Part shown: in pieces, positions 42,612 through 52,622 of the stretch
Numbering within the stretch: the first letter of the stretch is position 1
How the letters are laid out: each line of letters begins with the position of its first letter
Source of the DNA: Actinacidiphila epipremni
GTDB taxonomy: Bacteria > Actinomycetota > Actinomycetes > Streptomycetales > Streptomycetaceae
Reading direction: 5' to 3'
Assembly: GCF_012034175.1 (NCBI RefSeq)
Contig: NZ_JAATEJ010000010.1
Location: forward strand, 62,001 to 126,000
DNA length: 64,000 nucleotides
The notes under the pieces: generated by a model
What the model was told of the DNA's origin: nothing
The model's input: only the letters and a program-made list of their open reading frames with translations
The model's database searches: none
Made by a program: the position numbers and the translations under genes

Positions 42612-43259
42612 CTAGCCCCGGGCGCGCAGGGTGTCGTAGCCGACGAAGGTGAACATCCGCGCATCCGCCTCCAGCGCCGCCGGCTGCGCCGCGAGGCGGT
42701 GGACGCCGACGCCGAAGCCCTCGCCGGGCGCGGAGACCCAGCGCTGCTCGAAGCCCGCCTCGGCCAGCCATGCGCAGATCCGCGGTACGAGGTCGGGCTC
42801 CTTGCGGTGCCGGGTCCACACCAGCCCGGCGCCCTGCCGGCACAGGGCCCGGCAGTGGCGGACGGTGGCGCGTATGTCGTCGTCCGGGATGTTGCCGAAG
42901 ACCCCGCACATGAGCACCAGGTCGGCGGGCGCGAGGTCGGCGTAGTGCCGGGTGAGGGCGGCGTCCCCGACGACGACCTCGAAGCCGTCCAGCCCCGCCT
43001 CCCGGGCGCCCCGCCGGGCGTCCTCGGCGTTGCGCTCGTCGAGCTCCACGAGCCGTACCCGGGTGTCCGCGGCCCGCGGGTGGCCGGTCAGCGCGCCGAT
43101 CAGGTCGCGGCCCTGCCCTCCGCAGACGCTGAGGACGCGGACCGGCCCGGGCGGGCACGCGTCCAGCTCCTCGGCGACGCGTTCCCGGACGGCCCGCAGC
43201 CGGCGTTGCAGGGAGGAGTTCTCGACGTCGTAGGCGTCGTGCCACTGGTGCCAGTCCAT
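42612..43259 (-). CDS. class I SAM-dependent methyltransferase-like protein
   Basis: ATG 43259 gives 215 residues (MDWHQWHDAYDVENSSLQRRL). The Rossmann-fold motif I is VRVLSVCGGQGRDLIGAL and the acidic motif II is VRLVELDERNAEDARR, then VVGDAALTRHYADLAPADLVLMCGVFGNI. The substrate is unknown. Upstream sequence lacks a strong ribosome site. It is divergent from panB. Confidence 0.88.
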   Translation of the reverse strand: MDWHQWHDAYDVENSSLQRRLRAVRERVAEELDACPPGPVRVLSVCGGQGRDLIGALTGHPRAADTRVRLVELDERNAEDARRGAREAGLDGFEVVVGDAALTRHYADLAPADLVLMCGVFGNIPDDDIRATVRHCRALCRQGAGLVWTRHRKEPDLVPRICAWLAEAGFEQRWVSAPGEGFGVGVHRLAAQPAALEADARMFTFVGYDTLRARG

Positions 43260-43408
43260 GGGGCGACGGTAGGCGTCACCCGGCCGGCGGTGCACCGGGT
43301 TATCCGGGTGGGCGGCCCCCCTTTGCGCGGATCGCGGGGCGTGTCAGCATGGAAGAGGTCCGGGGACGCCGTCAGGGCGCCTCGAGATGACATGAAGGAG
43401 CCGTCGTC

Positions 43409-44299
43409 ATGACGTCACTTTCTGCTGCCCAGGCGCAGGCCGGGGGCGGCGCAGCCCCCGCGGGCACGGACAATCCCAAGGCCCTGTACGGCGGGGCGAG
43501 CACCCGGCGGGTCACCGTACGGGACCTGGCGCTGGCCAAGGAGCGCGGGGAGCGGTGGCCGATGCTCACCGCGTACGACGCGATGACCGCCTCGGTCTTC
43601 GACGAGGCCGGGATCCCGGTGCTGCTGGTCGGGGACTCGATGGGCAACTGCCACCTGGGCTTCGACAGCACCGTGCCGGTCACGATGGAGCACATGGTGA
43701 TGCTGGCCGCCGCGGTAGTGCGGGGCACGAAGCGCGCGCTGGTCGTCGGCGACCTGACCTTCGGGTCGTATCAGGAGGGCGCCGTGCAGGCGCTGCGCAG
43801 CGCGACCCGGCTGGTCAAGGAGGCCGGGGTCGGCGCGGTCAAGCTGGAGGGCGGCGAGCGGTCGCTCGCGCAGACCGAGACGATCGTGCAGGCCGGCATC
43901 CCGGTCATGGCGCACCTGGGCCTGACCCCGCAGTCGGTCCACACCCTGGGGCACCGGGTGCAGGGCCGCGGCGAGGAGGCCGCGCAGCAGCTCATCCGGG
44001 ACGCGAAGGCCGCGCAGGACGCGGGCGCCTTCGCGGTGGTGCTGGAGCTGGTGCCGGCCGAGGTCGCCGCGGAGGTCACGCGGTCGCTGCACATCCCGGT
44101 GATCGGCATCGGGGCGGGCCCGGACACCGACGCGCAGGTGCTGGTGTGGACGGACATGGCGGGCCTGACCGGCGGCAAGGTGCCGCGCTTCACCAAGCAG
44201 TACCTGGACCTGCGGCGGTCGCTGGGCGACGCGGCCAAGGCGTACGCCGAGGAGGTCGTCGGCGGCTCCTTCCCCGCCGAGGAGCACACCTTCCACTGA
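43409..44299 (+). CDS. panB: 3-methyl-2-oxobutanoate hydroxymethyltransferase
   Basis: The 296-residue enzyme adds a hydroxymethyl group from methylene-tetrahydrofolate to alpha-ketoisovalerate, the first step to pantothenate and CoA. Family landmarks are MLTAYDAMTASVFDEAGIPVLLVGDSMGN (metal-binding Asp), VKLEGG, VMAHLGLTPQSVH, ELVPAEVA (catalytic Glu) and IGIGAGPDTDAQVLVWTDM. The N-terminal ~35 residues are a loose actinomycete-type extension. It is monocistronic here. Confidence 0.98.
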   Translation: MTSLSAAQAQAGGGAAPAGTDNPKALYGGASTRRVTVRDLALAKERGERWPMLTAYDAMTASVFDEAGIPVLLVGDSMGNCHLGFDSTVPVTMEHMVMLAAAVVRGTKRALVVGDLTFGSYQEGAVQALRSATRLVKEAGVGAVKLEGGERSLAQTETIVQAGIPVMAHLGLTPQSVHTLGHRVQGRGEEAAQQLIRDAKAAQDAGAFAVVLELVPAEVAAEVTRSLHIPVIGIGAGPDTDAQVLVWTDMAGLTGGKVPRFTKQYLDLRRSLGDAAKAYAEEVVGGSFPAEEHTFH

Positions 44300-44464
44300 G
44301 CGCACCGCCCGCACGCCCGCTGCGGTGACTTCCGTCACATGAGGTCCGGAAACTTCCGGGTTCGCCGGAAAACGCCAGGGCCTTTTGAGACAACCGCAGC
44401 TCCCGTCCGTACCAGCCGGTGAGCCGCCCCATCCCGGGGCGGCCACCGGTACACGGGACGTCGC

Positions 44465-45070
44465 ATGAACCTGACAGGCGAACTCGACCAGAAGCGTCGG
44501 GTAGGGCAGGATGCGCCCGTGGACGGACCACCGCTCGGACCCTCGGGGCCCGCCGGCCAGGCTCCGGAGGAGGAGCTGATGCGGGCGCTCTACCGGGAGC
44601 ACGCCGGCGCGCTCTACGCGTATGTGCTGCGGCTCGTGGCGGGCGACCGCTTCCTGGCCGAGGACATCGTGCAGGAGACCCTCCTGCGGGCCTGGAAGAG
44701 CGCGTCCAAGCTCGACCCGGAGGCGCGCTCGCTGCGGCCCTGGCTGGTCACGGTCGCCCGGCGGCTGGTGATCGACGGGCACCGCAGCCGGCAGGCGCGC
44801 CCGCCGGAGACGTCGCCCGCGGCGCTGGAGCAGCTGCCGGCGAGCGACGAGATGGAGCGCTCGCTGCGCCTGATGACGATCTCCGACGCCCTCCAGGACC
44901 TGTCGGACGCCCACCGGGAGGCCCTCGTCGAGACCTATTTCCGCGGCCGTACGGTCAACGAGGCCGCCGCGGAGCTGGGGCTGCCGGCCGGCACCGTGCG
45001 CTCCCGGGTCTTCTACGCGCTGCGGGCGCTGCGGAACGCGCTGGAGGAGCGGGGGGTCACGACGTCATGA
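44465..45070 (+). CDS. ECF-type RNA polymerase sigma factor
   Basis: The 201-residue protein has sigma region 2 (LYREHAGALYAYVLRLVAGDRFLAEDIVQETLLRAWK) and region 4 (SDAHREALVETYFRGRTVNEAAAELGLPAGTVRSRVFYALRALRNAL). It starts at ATG 44465 here; GTG 44519, with AGGA upstream, would remove 18 residues of unconserved N-terminus and may be the true start. Its stop overlaps the start of the anti-sigma gene, a typical coupled pair. The upstream 165 bp has CCGGAAACTTCCGG and GTGACTTCCGTCAC palindromes but no promoter I can defend. Confidence 0.93.
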   Translation: MNLTGELDQKRRVGQDAPVDGPPLGPSGPAGQAPEEELMRALYREHAGALYAYVLRLVAGDRFLAEDIVQETLLRAWKSASKLDPEARSLRPWLVTVARRLVIDGHRSRQARPPETSPAALEQLPASDEMERSLRLMTISDALQDLSDAHREALVETYFRGRTVNEAAAELGLPAGTVRSRVFYALRALRNALEERGVTTS

Positions 45071-45750
45071 ACGAGCATGTGGACGTGGGCGCCTATCTGC
45101 TCGGCGCCCTGGACGACGACGAGATGGCCCGCTTCGAGGCGCATCTGGCCGGCTGCGAGCTGTGCGGGGACGAGCTGGACCAGCTCAGCGGGGTCGTGCC
45201 GGTGCTGGAGGAGCTGCGGGTGGACGGCCTGGGGCTGGCCGAGATGCCCAGCGGCGACGCGATGCTGGACCGGCTGCTGGCGCAGGTCGCCGGCGAGCGG
45301 CGCTCCTACCGGCGGCGCCGGCTGGTGGCGATCGCGGCGGCTGCGGTGCTGGTGGTGGGCGGCCCGGTGGTCGCGGTGGTGGCCACCAGCGGCGACGGCG
45401 GCCACTCCTCCGTCGCCTCCCAGGACTTCGGCACCGACCAGCACCGCGCCTCGGACCCGGCGACGGGCGTCTCGGCGGTCGTGGGCGTGACCGACAAGGG
45501 CTGGGGCAGCGTGGTCGACCTGCGCCTGATGGGGGTGCACGGGCCGCTGACGTGCAGCCTGATCGCCTTCGGCGCGGACGGCAGCCAGCAGACGGTGGCC
45601 TCCTGGTCGGTCCCGCAGGACGGCTACGGCACCGACAGCCAGCCCGCCCCGCTGACCGTGCACGGGGCCGCGGGACTGCACGCCGGCGAGATCACCCACT
45701 TCGAGGTCCGCTCGGCCGCCGGCGCGCTGCTGCTGAACGTGCCGACGTAA
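45067..45750 (+). CDS. zinc-finger anti-sigma factor, single-pass membrane protein
   Basis: The 227-residue protein has an N-terminal ZAS domain with the HLAGCELC (H-x3-C-x2-C) zinc motif at about residues 29-36. An anti-sigma helix region and one transmembrane helix (about 88-110, LVAIAAAAVLVVGGPVVAVVA) follow, then an outer beta-rich domain (about 125-227) that probably senses the envelope signal. It holds the ECF factor at the membrane until signal or proteolysis frees it. ATG 45067 overlaps the sigma stop (ATGA). Confidence 0.92.
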   Translation: MNEHVDVGAYLLGALDDDEMARFEAHLAGCELCGDELDQLSGVVPVLEELRVDGLGLAEMPSGDAMLDRLLAQVAGERRSYRRRRLVAIAAAAVLVVGGPVVAVVATSGDGGHSSVASQDFGTDQHRASDPATGVSAVVGVTDKGWGSVVDLRLMGVHGPLTCSLIAFGADGSQQTVASWSVPQDGYGTDSQPAPLTVHGAAGLHAGEITHFEVRSAAGALLLNVPT

Positions 45751-45780
45751 ACCCGCCCGCTTACGACGCCGCAGGTCAGC

Positions 45781-45839
45781 GCGCCGACACGGCGCCGACA
45801 CGGCCGCCGGCAGGCCGTGTCGGCGCCATGTCGGCGCCG
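45781..45839. promoter_or_regulatory. large nested palindrome before the DrrAB-type exporter
   Basis: GGCGCCGACACGGC (45791-45804) and GCCGTGTCGGCGCC (45814-45827) form a perfect 14 bp stem with a 9-base loop. An outer GCGCCGACA / TGTCGGCGC pair continues the stem, so four copies of TGTCGGCGCC are present, two in each direction. It may terminate the anti-sigma transcript, or be a tandem operator for the exporter, whose ATG is 30 bp downstream. Confidence 0.6.
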
Positions 45840-45868
45840 TGTCAGGGGCGACCGGCACCGTAGAGGGC

Positions 45869-46914
<1,046 letters not shown>

Positions 46915-46918
<4 letters not shown>

Positions 46919-47748
46919 CCACGGCCACTGCCACCCTCGACCGGCCGGCGCAGGCCGCGGCGGCCGGTGAGGGCCGGATCGGCCTGCGGGCCAACCTGCG
47001 GCACATCGGCGCCCTTTCCCGCCGCAATCTGCTCCAGCTCAAGCAGGACCCGGAGTCGATGTTCGACGCCCTGCTGATGCCGGTGATCTTCACCCTGCTG
47101 TTCGTGTACGTCTTCGGCGGCGCGGTGTCCGGCAAGGGCCACCAGCACGACTACGTCAACTACGTGGTGCCGGGCCTGATGGCGATGATGGGCATGAACA
47201 TCTCGCAGGCCGTGGGCACCGGTATCAACGACGACTTCAAGAAGGGGGTCATGGACCGGTTCCGCACGATGCCCATCGCGCGGTCCTCGGTGCTGATCGC
47301 CAAGATCGTCGTGGAGCTGGGCCGGATGATGATCGCCACCGCGATCCTGCTGGTCATGGGCTTCGCGCTGGGTCTGACCATCCACACCGACGTGCTGCAC
47401 CTGCTGGCCGCGATCGGGCTGTCCGCGGTGTTCGGCGCCTCGCTGATGTGGATCTTCATCCTGCTGGGACTGACCATGAGGACGCCGCAGGCGGTTCAGG
47501 GGGTCGCGATGCTGGTGCTGATGCCGCTGCAGTTCGGCAGCTCGATCTTCGCCAAGCCGACGACGATGCCGGGCTGGCTGGAGAACTTCACGAAGGTCAA
47601 CCCGCTGTCCAACCTCGCGGACGCGGCCCGCAACCTGATCAACGGCGGCCCGGTCGCCCACTCGGTGTGGATGACGCTGGCCTGGGCGGTGGGCATCACC
47701 GTGGTGACCGCGCCGCTGGCGGTGGCCCGCTTCCGCAAGAAGACCTGA
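46915..47748 (+). CDS. ABC-2 type exporter permease, DrrB family
   Basis: The 277-residue permease has six transmembrane helices and the ABC-2 motif segments FDALLMPVIFTLLFVYVFGGAV, DDFKKGVMDRFRTMPIARSSVLIAK and TMPGWLENFTKVNPLSNLADAARNLI, as in daunorubicin-resistance DrrB proteins. The substrate is unknown; such pairs export antibiotics, or act in self-resistance. Confidence 0.94.
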
Positions 47749-47757
47749 TCCCCGGCC

Positions 47758-47789
47758 GGATCACGGGGATCACGGGGATCACGGGGATC
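47758..47789. repeat. 9 bp tandem repeat GGATCACGG (3.5 units)
   Basis: Three full GGATCACGG units and a partial fourth lie between the convergent DrrB and SARP genes. They may vary in copy number between strains; no function is apparent. Confidence 0.7.
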
Positions 47790-47801
47790 GCATACGCACG
47801 A

Positions 47802-50800
47802 TCAGTCGACGTCGCGCATCAGGGCGACGGCCTCGCCGAGGGTGAGGCCGTCGCCTTCGGCGTACGCGGCCCGGTAGCCGTCCGCGCCGAGCACCCGGTG
47901 CAGCCGGTCCTTGGTGCGGTGGAGCGATCTGACCTCGGCGGGCGGCATCGCGGAGGGCCGCAGCCGGTCCGAGGCGTTGACCAGGGCGGCTGCCCGCCGG
48001 GCCCGGCGGGCGGCGGGCCCGGCCGGGTCGAGGGGCCCGGGGCCGGTGCCCTGCGCGGCGGCGGTCCTGGCCGCGGCCTTGACCTCGGACTCCGCGAGCA
48101 GCGAGAGCAGTTCGGCCGCGCCGGGCGCCAGCAGGATGCCCAGCCGCGGGGTGATGACGTTGGCCAGCGGGTGGCCGCCGAGCACGCCCTGGCCCTCCTC
48201 GATCAGCGCGAGGCCCTGGAGCGGGGCGCCGAGGATGCCGACCAGATAGCCCTTGATGCCCAGCAGCATGCCGAGCACGAAGCCGGGCTGGCCGCTGCCC
48301 TCGGCGCCCTCCCGGATCGTCTCCTCGATCAGCTCCAGCGCGTCCCGCGGCCGGCCGGTGTGGGTGTAGGCCGCCGACAGCAGGATCTTGCCGTAGAAGT
48401 GCGCGCCGACGCTGTCGCCGCCGAAGCGCGTCGCGTCCTCGATGCCCTCGTGCAGGGCGGCCATGCCGCGGTCGACCTCGCCGGCGTTGATCAGCGCGTC
48501 GCCGAGCCGCACGGTCAGCACCGGGACGTGCTGGTGCGAGCCGATCTTGCGGGCCAGCGCGATGCCCTTGCGGCAGCATTCCGCGGCGTGCGCCCAGTCC
48601 CCGGCGTTGCCGGCCGCCTCGGCCTCGGCGGACAGCGTCTCGGCCATGCCCCACTCGTCGCCGAGCCGTTCGAAGATCCGCCGGCTCTCGGCGATGTCGC
48701 GGACCGCGGTGGGGACGTACTCGGTGACGTCGTTGTTGACCTTGGCGCGCATCTGGAGCGAGAACGCCAGCTCCCAGTCCTGGTGGTGCCGCCGGCAGGA
48801 CTCCACCGTCTCGTCGACCAGGACCCGCAGCTGGTCGAAGTCGCCGGTGAGGAAGGCGGCGTAGGGGCGCAGGATGCCGGGGAAGCGGGCCGACTGCGGC
48901 AGGTGCGAGGGGTAGCTCGCCAGCATCGCCCGGCCGAGCTCCACCATGCCGGGGTCGTTCCACCACTCGGTGTCGCCCTCGGCGGCCGACATCTGCACCA
49001 CCCGCACCCAGCGGCGGGCCTCGACGCGCTGGACCTCGGTGAGCGGCGGCCGGCCGTCCAGCGGCCCGTGCTCCAACGGTTCGAGGTACGGCGGCACATG
49101 GAAGGGATCCGGGCCCATCGCGGCCACCAGCGCCGGCCAGTGGCGGCGCTCGGAGACGTAGTTGCGCACCTCCCAGAACCACGTGCACGACAGCACCAGC
49201 AGCAGCGCCTCGTCCTCGTCGCCCAGGTCGACCGCGCGGCGCAGCGCGGCCTGGAGGTTCTCGTGGTCGCGCTCCAGCCGCTCGAACCAGGCCAGTTGGC
49301 CGGCGCGGCGCAGCTTCGGGTTGGCGGTGCGGGCGAACTCGCGGAAGTACGTGAGGTGCCGGCGTTCGACCGCGGGCCGCTCGCCGGACTGGCCGAGGCG
49401 CTCGGCGGAGTATTCGTAGATCGTCTCCAGCATGCGGTAGCGCTCGCCGTCGGCGGTGAACTCGGCGAGGACCAGGGACTTGTCGACGAGGGAGGCGAGC
49501 AGCGGGGCGGCGTCGGCGGGGTGGATACGGGCGGTGTGCGGGGCGGCAGGGGCAGCCGTGCCCGGGGCGGCCGTGCCCGGCTCGGTGGTGTCCGGGCCGG
49601 CCGTGCCCGGCTCGGTGGTGTGCGGCGCCCGGGGCGCGGGGTCCTCGGCGGCCGGGTCGGCGCAGATCGCCTCGACCGCCTCCAGCGTCCAGCCGCCGCG
49701 GAAGACCGCCAGCCGGCGCAGCAGGGTGCGCTCGGCCGGGTCCAGCAGGTCCCAGGACCAGTCGACGACCGCGCGCAGCGTCTGCTGGCGCGGCAGCAGG
49801 GTGCGGCTGCCGCCGGTCAGCAGCCGGAAGCGGTCGTCGAGCCGGTCGGCGAGGCCGCGCGGCGAAAGGCTGCGCAGCCGGGCGGCGGCCAGCTCGATGG
49901 CCAGCGGCAGCCCGTCGAGCCGGTGGCACAGCTCCGCGCAGGCCACCGGGTCGTCGTCGACGGAGAAGCCGGGGCGGGCGGCGGCGCCGCGGTCGGCCAG
50001 CAGCCGCAGCGCGACCGGGTCCGGCAGCGGGTCCAGTGGGCGGACCAACTCCCCCGGTACGCCCAGCGGTTCGCGGCTGGTGGCGAGCACCGCGACGCCC
50101 GGGCAGTCGGCGAGCAGCCGTTCGGCGAGGGTCGCCGCGGCGTCGATGACATGCTCGCAGTTGTCGAGCACGAGCAGCAGCTCACGGCCGGCGAGGTGGT
50201 CGGCGAGGCGGTGCAGCGGGTCCTTGTTCTTGTTCTCCACCGCCATGGCCTCGCTGGTCAGGCCGTGCAGTTGTGTGTCGCGCAGGCCGAGCGAGCTGAT
50301 GACCGCCTCGGGGAGGGTGCGCGGGTCGCTGACCGGGGCGAGTTCGGCGTACCAGACGCCGTCCGCCCAGCGGTCGGCGACCAGGTCGCCGGCCTCCTGC
50401 GACAGCCGGGTCTTGCCGGTGCCGCCGGGCCCGGTGATCGTCACCAGCCGGGCGCGGCCCAGGTCGGCGCCGACCGCGGCGATCTCGGCCTCGCGGCCGA
50501 CGAAGCTGGTGAGCCGGGTGCGGGCGTTGCCGTGCCGGGGCGCGAGGCGCCGCGGGCGCGGGCCCGGCGGCCGTACCGGCGCGGCCTGTTCCGGTCCGGG
50601 GTTGAGCAACTCGGCGTGCAGGGCCCGCAGTTCCGGGCTCGGGTCGGCGCCCAGCTCCTCGGCCAGCGCGCGCCGGACCGTCTCGTACGCGGTGAGCGCG
50701 TCGGCGGTGCGGCCGGCCGCGCGCAGGGCGCGGATGTGCAGGGCGTGCAGCGGCTCGTCCAGCGGGTGGCCGGCGGCCAGTTCGGCGAGCTCGGGCAGCA

Positions 50801-51314
50801 CGTGCGCGGCCCGGCCCAGTTCCAGCTCCGCGGCGAGCCGCTGCCGCCGGGTGTCGTCGCGCAGCGCGTCGGCGCGGACGGCGGTGGGGCCGGGGTCGGG
50901 CAGGTCGGCGAGCGCCGGGCCGCGCCACAGGCCCAGCGCGTCGGCCAGCAGGCCGCTCGCCTTGACCGGGTCGCCGTCGGCGAGCGCCCGGGCGCCCTCG
51001 TCGGCGAGCCGTTCGAAGCGGTAGAGGTCGATGTCGTCCCGCTCGGCGACCAGCCGGTAGCCGCCCTCGACCGAGTCCAGCGCGTCGTGCCCGATGGCCC
51101 GGCGCAGCCGCCCGACGAGCGCCTGCAGCGCGCCCGCGGCGCCCGCGGGCGGGTCGCCGTCCCACACGTCCTCGATCAGCGCGTCCGCCGGGACGACCCT
51201 CCCGGGGCGCAGCGCCAGCGCCGTGAGCAGCGCGCGCAGCCGCCCGCCGGCCAGCCCCACCGCCTCGCCGCCGTCCCGCCACGCCTCGGCGCCCCCGAGG
51301 ATCCCGTATCGCAC
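47802..51314 (-). CDS. SARP/AfsR-type transcriptional regulator with NB-ARC and TPR domains
   Basis: GTG 51314 gives 1170 residues. An OmpR-type winged helix (about 5-95) precedes the bacterial transcriptional activation domain (about 97-240, DIDLYRFERLADEG ... ELGADPSPELRALHAELL). An NB-ARC ATPase follows with Walker A GPGGTGKT (295-302) and LLLVLDNCEHVIDAA. A TPR-rich C-terminal half carries a PGTAAPGTA-type repeat loop near residues 580-605. Such proteins activate antibiotic or morphological genes. No biosynthetic cluster is visible beside it, so it is more likely a pleiotropic regulator; the DrrAB exporter is the nearest convergent unit. Confidence 0.93.
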   Translation of the reverse strand: MRYGILGGAEAWRDGGEAVGLAGGRLRALLTALALRPGRVVPADALIEDVWDGDPPAGAAGALQALVGRLRRAIGHDALDSVEGGYRLVAERDDIDLYRFERLADEGARALADGDPVKASGLLADALGLWRGPALADLPDPGPTAVRADALRDDTRRQRLAAELELGRAAHVLPELAELAAGHPLDEPLHALHIRALRAAGRTADALTAYETVRRALAEELGADPSPELRALHAELLNPGPEQAAPVRPPGPRPRRLAPRHGNARTRLTSFVGREAEIAAVGADLGRARLVTITGPGGTGKTRLSQEAGDLVADRWADGVWYAELAPVSDPRTLPEAVISSLGLRDTQLHGLTSEAMAVENKNKDPLHRLADHLAGRELLLVLDNCEHVIDAAATLAERLLADCPGVAVLATSREPLGVPGELVRPLDPLPDPVALRLLADRGAAARPGFSVDDDPVACAELCHRLDGLPLAIELAAARLRSLSPRGLADRLDDRFRLLTGGSRTLLPRQQTLRAVVDWSWDLLDPAERTLLRRLAVFRGGWTLEAVEAICADPAAEDPAPRAPHTTEPGTAGPDTTEPGTAAPGTAAPAAPHTARIHPADAAPLLASLVDKSLVLAEFTADGERYRMLETIYEYSAERLGQSGERPAVERRHLTYFREFARTANPKLRRAGQLAWFERLERDHENLQAALRRAVDLGDEDEALLLVLSCTWFWEVRNYVSERRHWPALVAAMGPDPFHVPPYLEPLEHGPLDGRPPLTEVQRVEARRWVRVVQMSAAEGDTEWWNDPGMVELGRAMLASYPSHLPQSARFPGILRPYAAFLTGDFDQLRVLVDETVESCRRHHQDWELAFSLQMRAKVNNDVTEYVPTAVRDIAESRRIFERLGDEWGMAETLSAEAEAAGNAGDWAHAAECCRKGIALARKIGSHQHVPVLTVRLGDALINAGEVDRGMAALHEGIEDATRFGGDSVGAHFYGKILLSAAYTHTGRPRDALELIEETIREGAEGSGQPGFVLGMLLGIKGYLVGILGAPLQGLALIEEGQGVLGGHPLANVITPRLGILLAPGAAELLSLLAESEVKAAARTAAAQGTGPGPLDPAGPAARRARRAAALVNASDRLRPSAMPPAEVRSLHRTKDRLHRVLGADGYRAAYAEGDGLTLGEAVALMRDVD

Positions 51315-51435
51315 GCCCCCATTCTTGCGGACGGCCCGCCGCTCCCGCGCCGGGCGGGCGCCCGGAACCGGCGCGACGTGGAATGATGCACGCCAACAGG
51401 GGGTGACCGGCGCCCCGGACCCGGAAGAGGAAGCC

Positions 51436-52233
51436 ATGAGCGTCACCCCGTTTCGTCAGGCACGCCGCGGCGAGGAGCGGTGGGTCAGCCCCGTCTTCCT
51501 CGGTATCGCCGCCGTCATGGGCGTGTCCGGGTGGGCGCTGTGGACGGGCTTCGCCTCCGACCCGGGCTTCGCGGTCTTCCTGTTCGTGGTGTCCGGCTGG
51601 GTGGTCTCGCTGTGCCTGCACGAGTACGCGCACGCCCGCACCGCCCTGCACAGCGGTGACATCAGCATCGGCGCGAAGGGCTATCTGACCCTCAACCCGC
51701 TGAAGTACGCCAACGCGGCGCTGTCGATCGTGCTGCCGGTGATCTTCGTGATCATGGGCGGCATCGGCCTGCCCGGCGGCGCGGTCTTCATCGAGCGGGG
51801 CCGCATCCACGGGCGCTGGAAGCACAGCCTGATCTCGGCGGCGGGCCCGCTGACGAACGTGCTGTTCGCGGTGCTGCTCATGGTGCCGTTCACGATGGGC
51901 GTGCTCGGCGACTGGCCGGTGGACTTCCTGTGCGCGCTGGCCTTCCTGGCGCTGCTCCAGGTGAGCGCGGCGCTGCTGAACCTGCTGCCGATCCCGGGCC
52001 TCGACGGCTACGGGATCTGGGAGCCGTGGCTGTCGTACAACATCCGGCGGCAGGCGGAGTCCTTCGCGCCGTTCGGCATCTTCGCGACGTTCGGCCTGCT
52101 GTACATCCCGGCGGTCAACGACAAGTTCTTCGACGTCGTCTACCACGTGATGGCGTGGTTCGACGTGCCGCCGGAGGCGGCGGCGCGCGGCTACTGGCTG
52201 TTCAAGTTCTGGACCAGCATGGGCAAGAACTGA
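51436..52233 (+). CDS. site-2 protease (M50)-family membrane metallopeptidase
   Basis: ATG 51436 gives 265 residues with about six transmembrane helices. HEYAH (zinc HExxH) lies in a helix near residue 65 and NLLPIPGLDGYG supplies the third ligand Asp. Family members cut transmembrane segments of regulators such as anti-sigma factors. A role in processing the anti-sigma encoded 6 kb away is only a possibility. It is divergent from the SARP gene. Confidence 0.92.
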   Translation: MSVTPFRQARRGEERWVSPVFLGIAAVMGVSGWALWTGFASDPGFAVFLFVVSGWVVSLCLHEYAHARTALHSGDISIGAKGYLTLNPLKYANAALSIVLPVIFVIMGGIGLPGGAVFIERGRIHGRWKHSLISAAGPLTNVLFAVLLMVPFTMGVLGDWPVDFLCALAFLALLQVSAALLNLLPIPGLDGYGIWEPWLSYNIRRQAESFAPFGIFATFGLLYIPAVNDKFFDVVYHVMAWFDVPPEAAARGYWLFKFWTSMGKN

Positions 52234-52251
52234 TCTTCTGCGGGGCGTCTC

Positions 52252-52455
52252 TCAGCGCGCGGGGGTGTGACCCGGGGACGGGGCCGCTGCCGCGGTGAGC
52301 TTGGCCTTGCGGCGGTAGAACCACCACATGTTGCTGGCGGCGCCGGCCAGGAGCACCCACACGATGCCGAGCCAGTTGCCGTTCACGAAGGACACGACGG
52401 CGGCGGCCAGGGCGAGCACGCACACCACGAGGGCGTAGACGGCGAGGCGGGGCAT
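52252..52455 (-). CDS. small two-helix membrane protein
   Basis: The 67-residue product has two hydrophobic helices (about 4-23 and 29-46), an NMWWFYRRK boundary and a basic, Pro-ending tail. ATG 52455 has CAGGAG about nine bases upstream. Similar short proteins are common in streptomycetes but have no known role. It converges on the peptidase gene with 18 bp between stops. Confidence 0.7.
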   Translation of the reverse strand: MPRLAVYALVVCVLALAAAVVSFVNGNWLGIVWVLLAGAASNMWWFYRRKAKLTAAAAPSPGHTPAR

Positions 52456-52603
52456 GGGCGTACGGCTCCTGTCCTGAAGCGGTTCTTCTTCGTACGGGCG
52501 GCTTCATGCGGGCGGCGCGGCGGTCGGGGCCGGCTGCCACCGGGTCATTCTCCCCCACCGCGGGCGGCGGGCCTGCGGCGGCCATATCTTTTACGAGTGA
52601 AAC

Positions 52604-52622
52604 ACCTGTTAATATTTTAGGT
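52604..52622 (+). promoter_or_regulatory. AT-rich leader with ACCT...AGGT element before the FUSC gene
   Basis: ACCTGTTAATATTTTAGGT ends directly at the ATG and has 4 bp inverted arms. The 40 bases 52583-52622 are about two-thirds A+T in a genome near 27%. It may combine a -10 region, a leaderless start and a MarR operator for the regulator encoded by the second gene. The rest of the gap 52456-52603 shows nothing else. Confidence 0.4.

Noticed and set aside
44330..44400. Autoregulated ECF promoter with GGAAAC -35
   Set aside because: GGAAAC is present, but no CGTC-type -10 follows at 16-18 bp; the word is part of a CCGGAA/TTCCGG palindrome.
47448..51386. 1312-codon open frame antisense to the SARP gene
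   Set aside because: It is the mirror of a high-GC coding gene, rich in Gly/Val/Arg/Gln with no domain; the SARP frame has clear motifs and a proper start.
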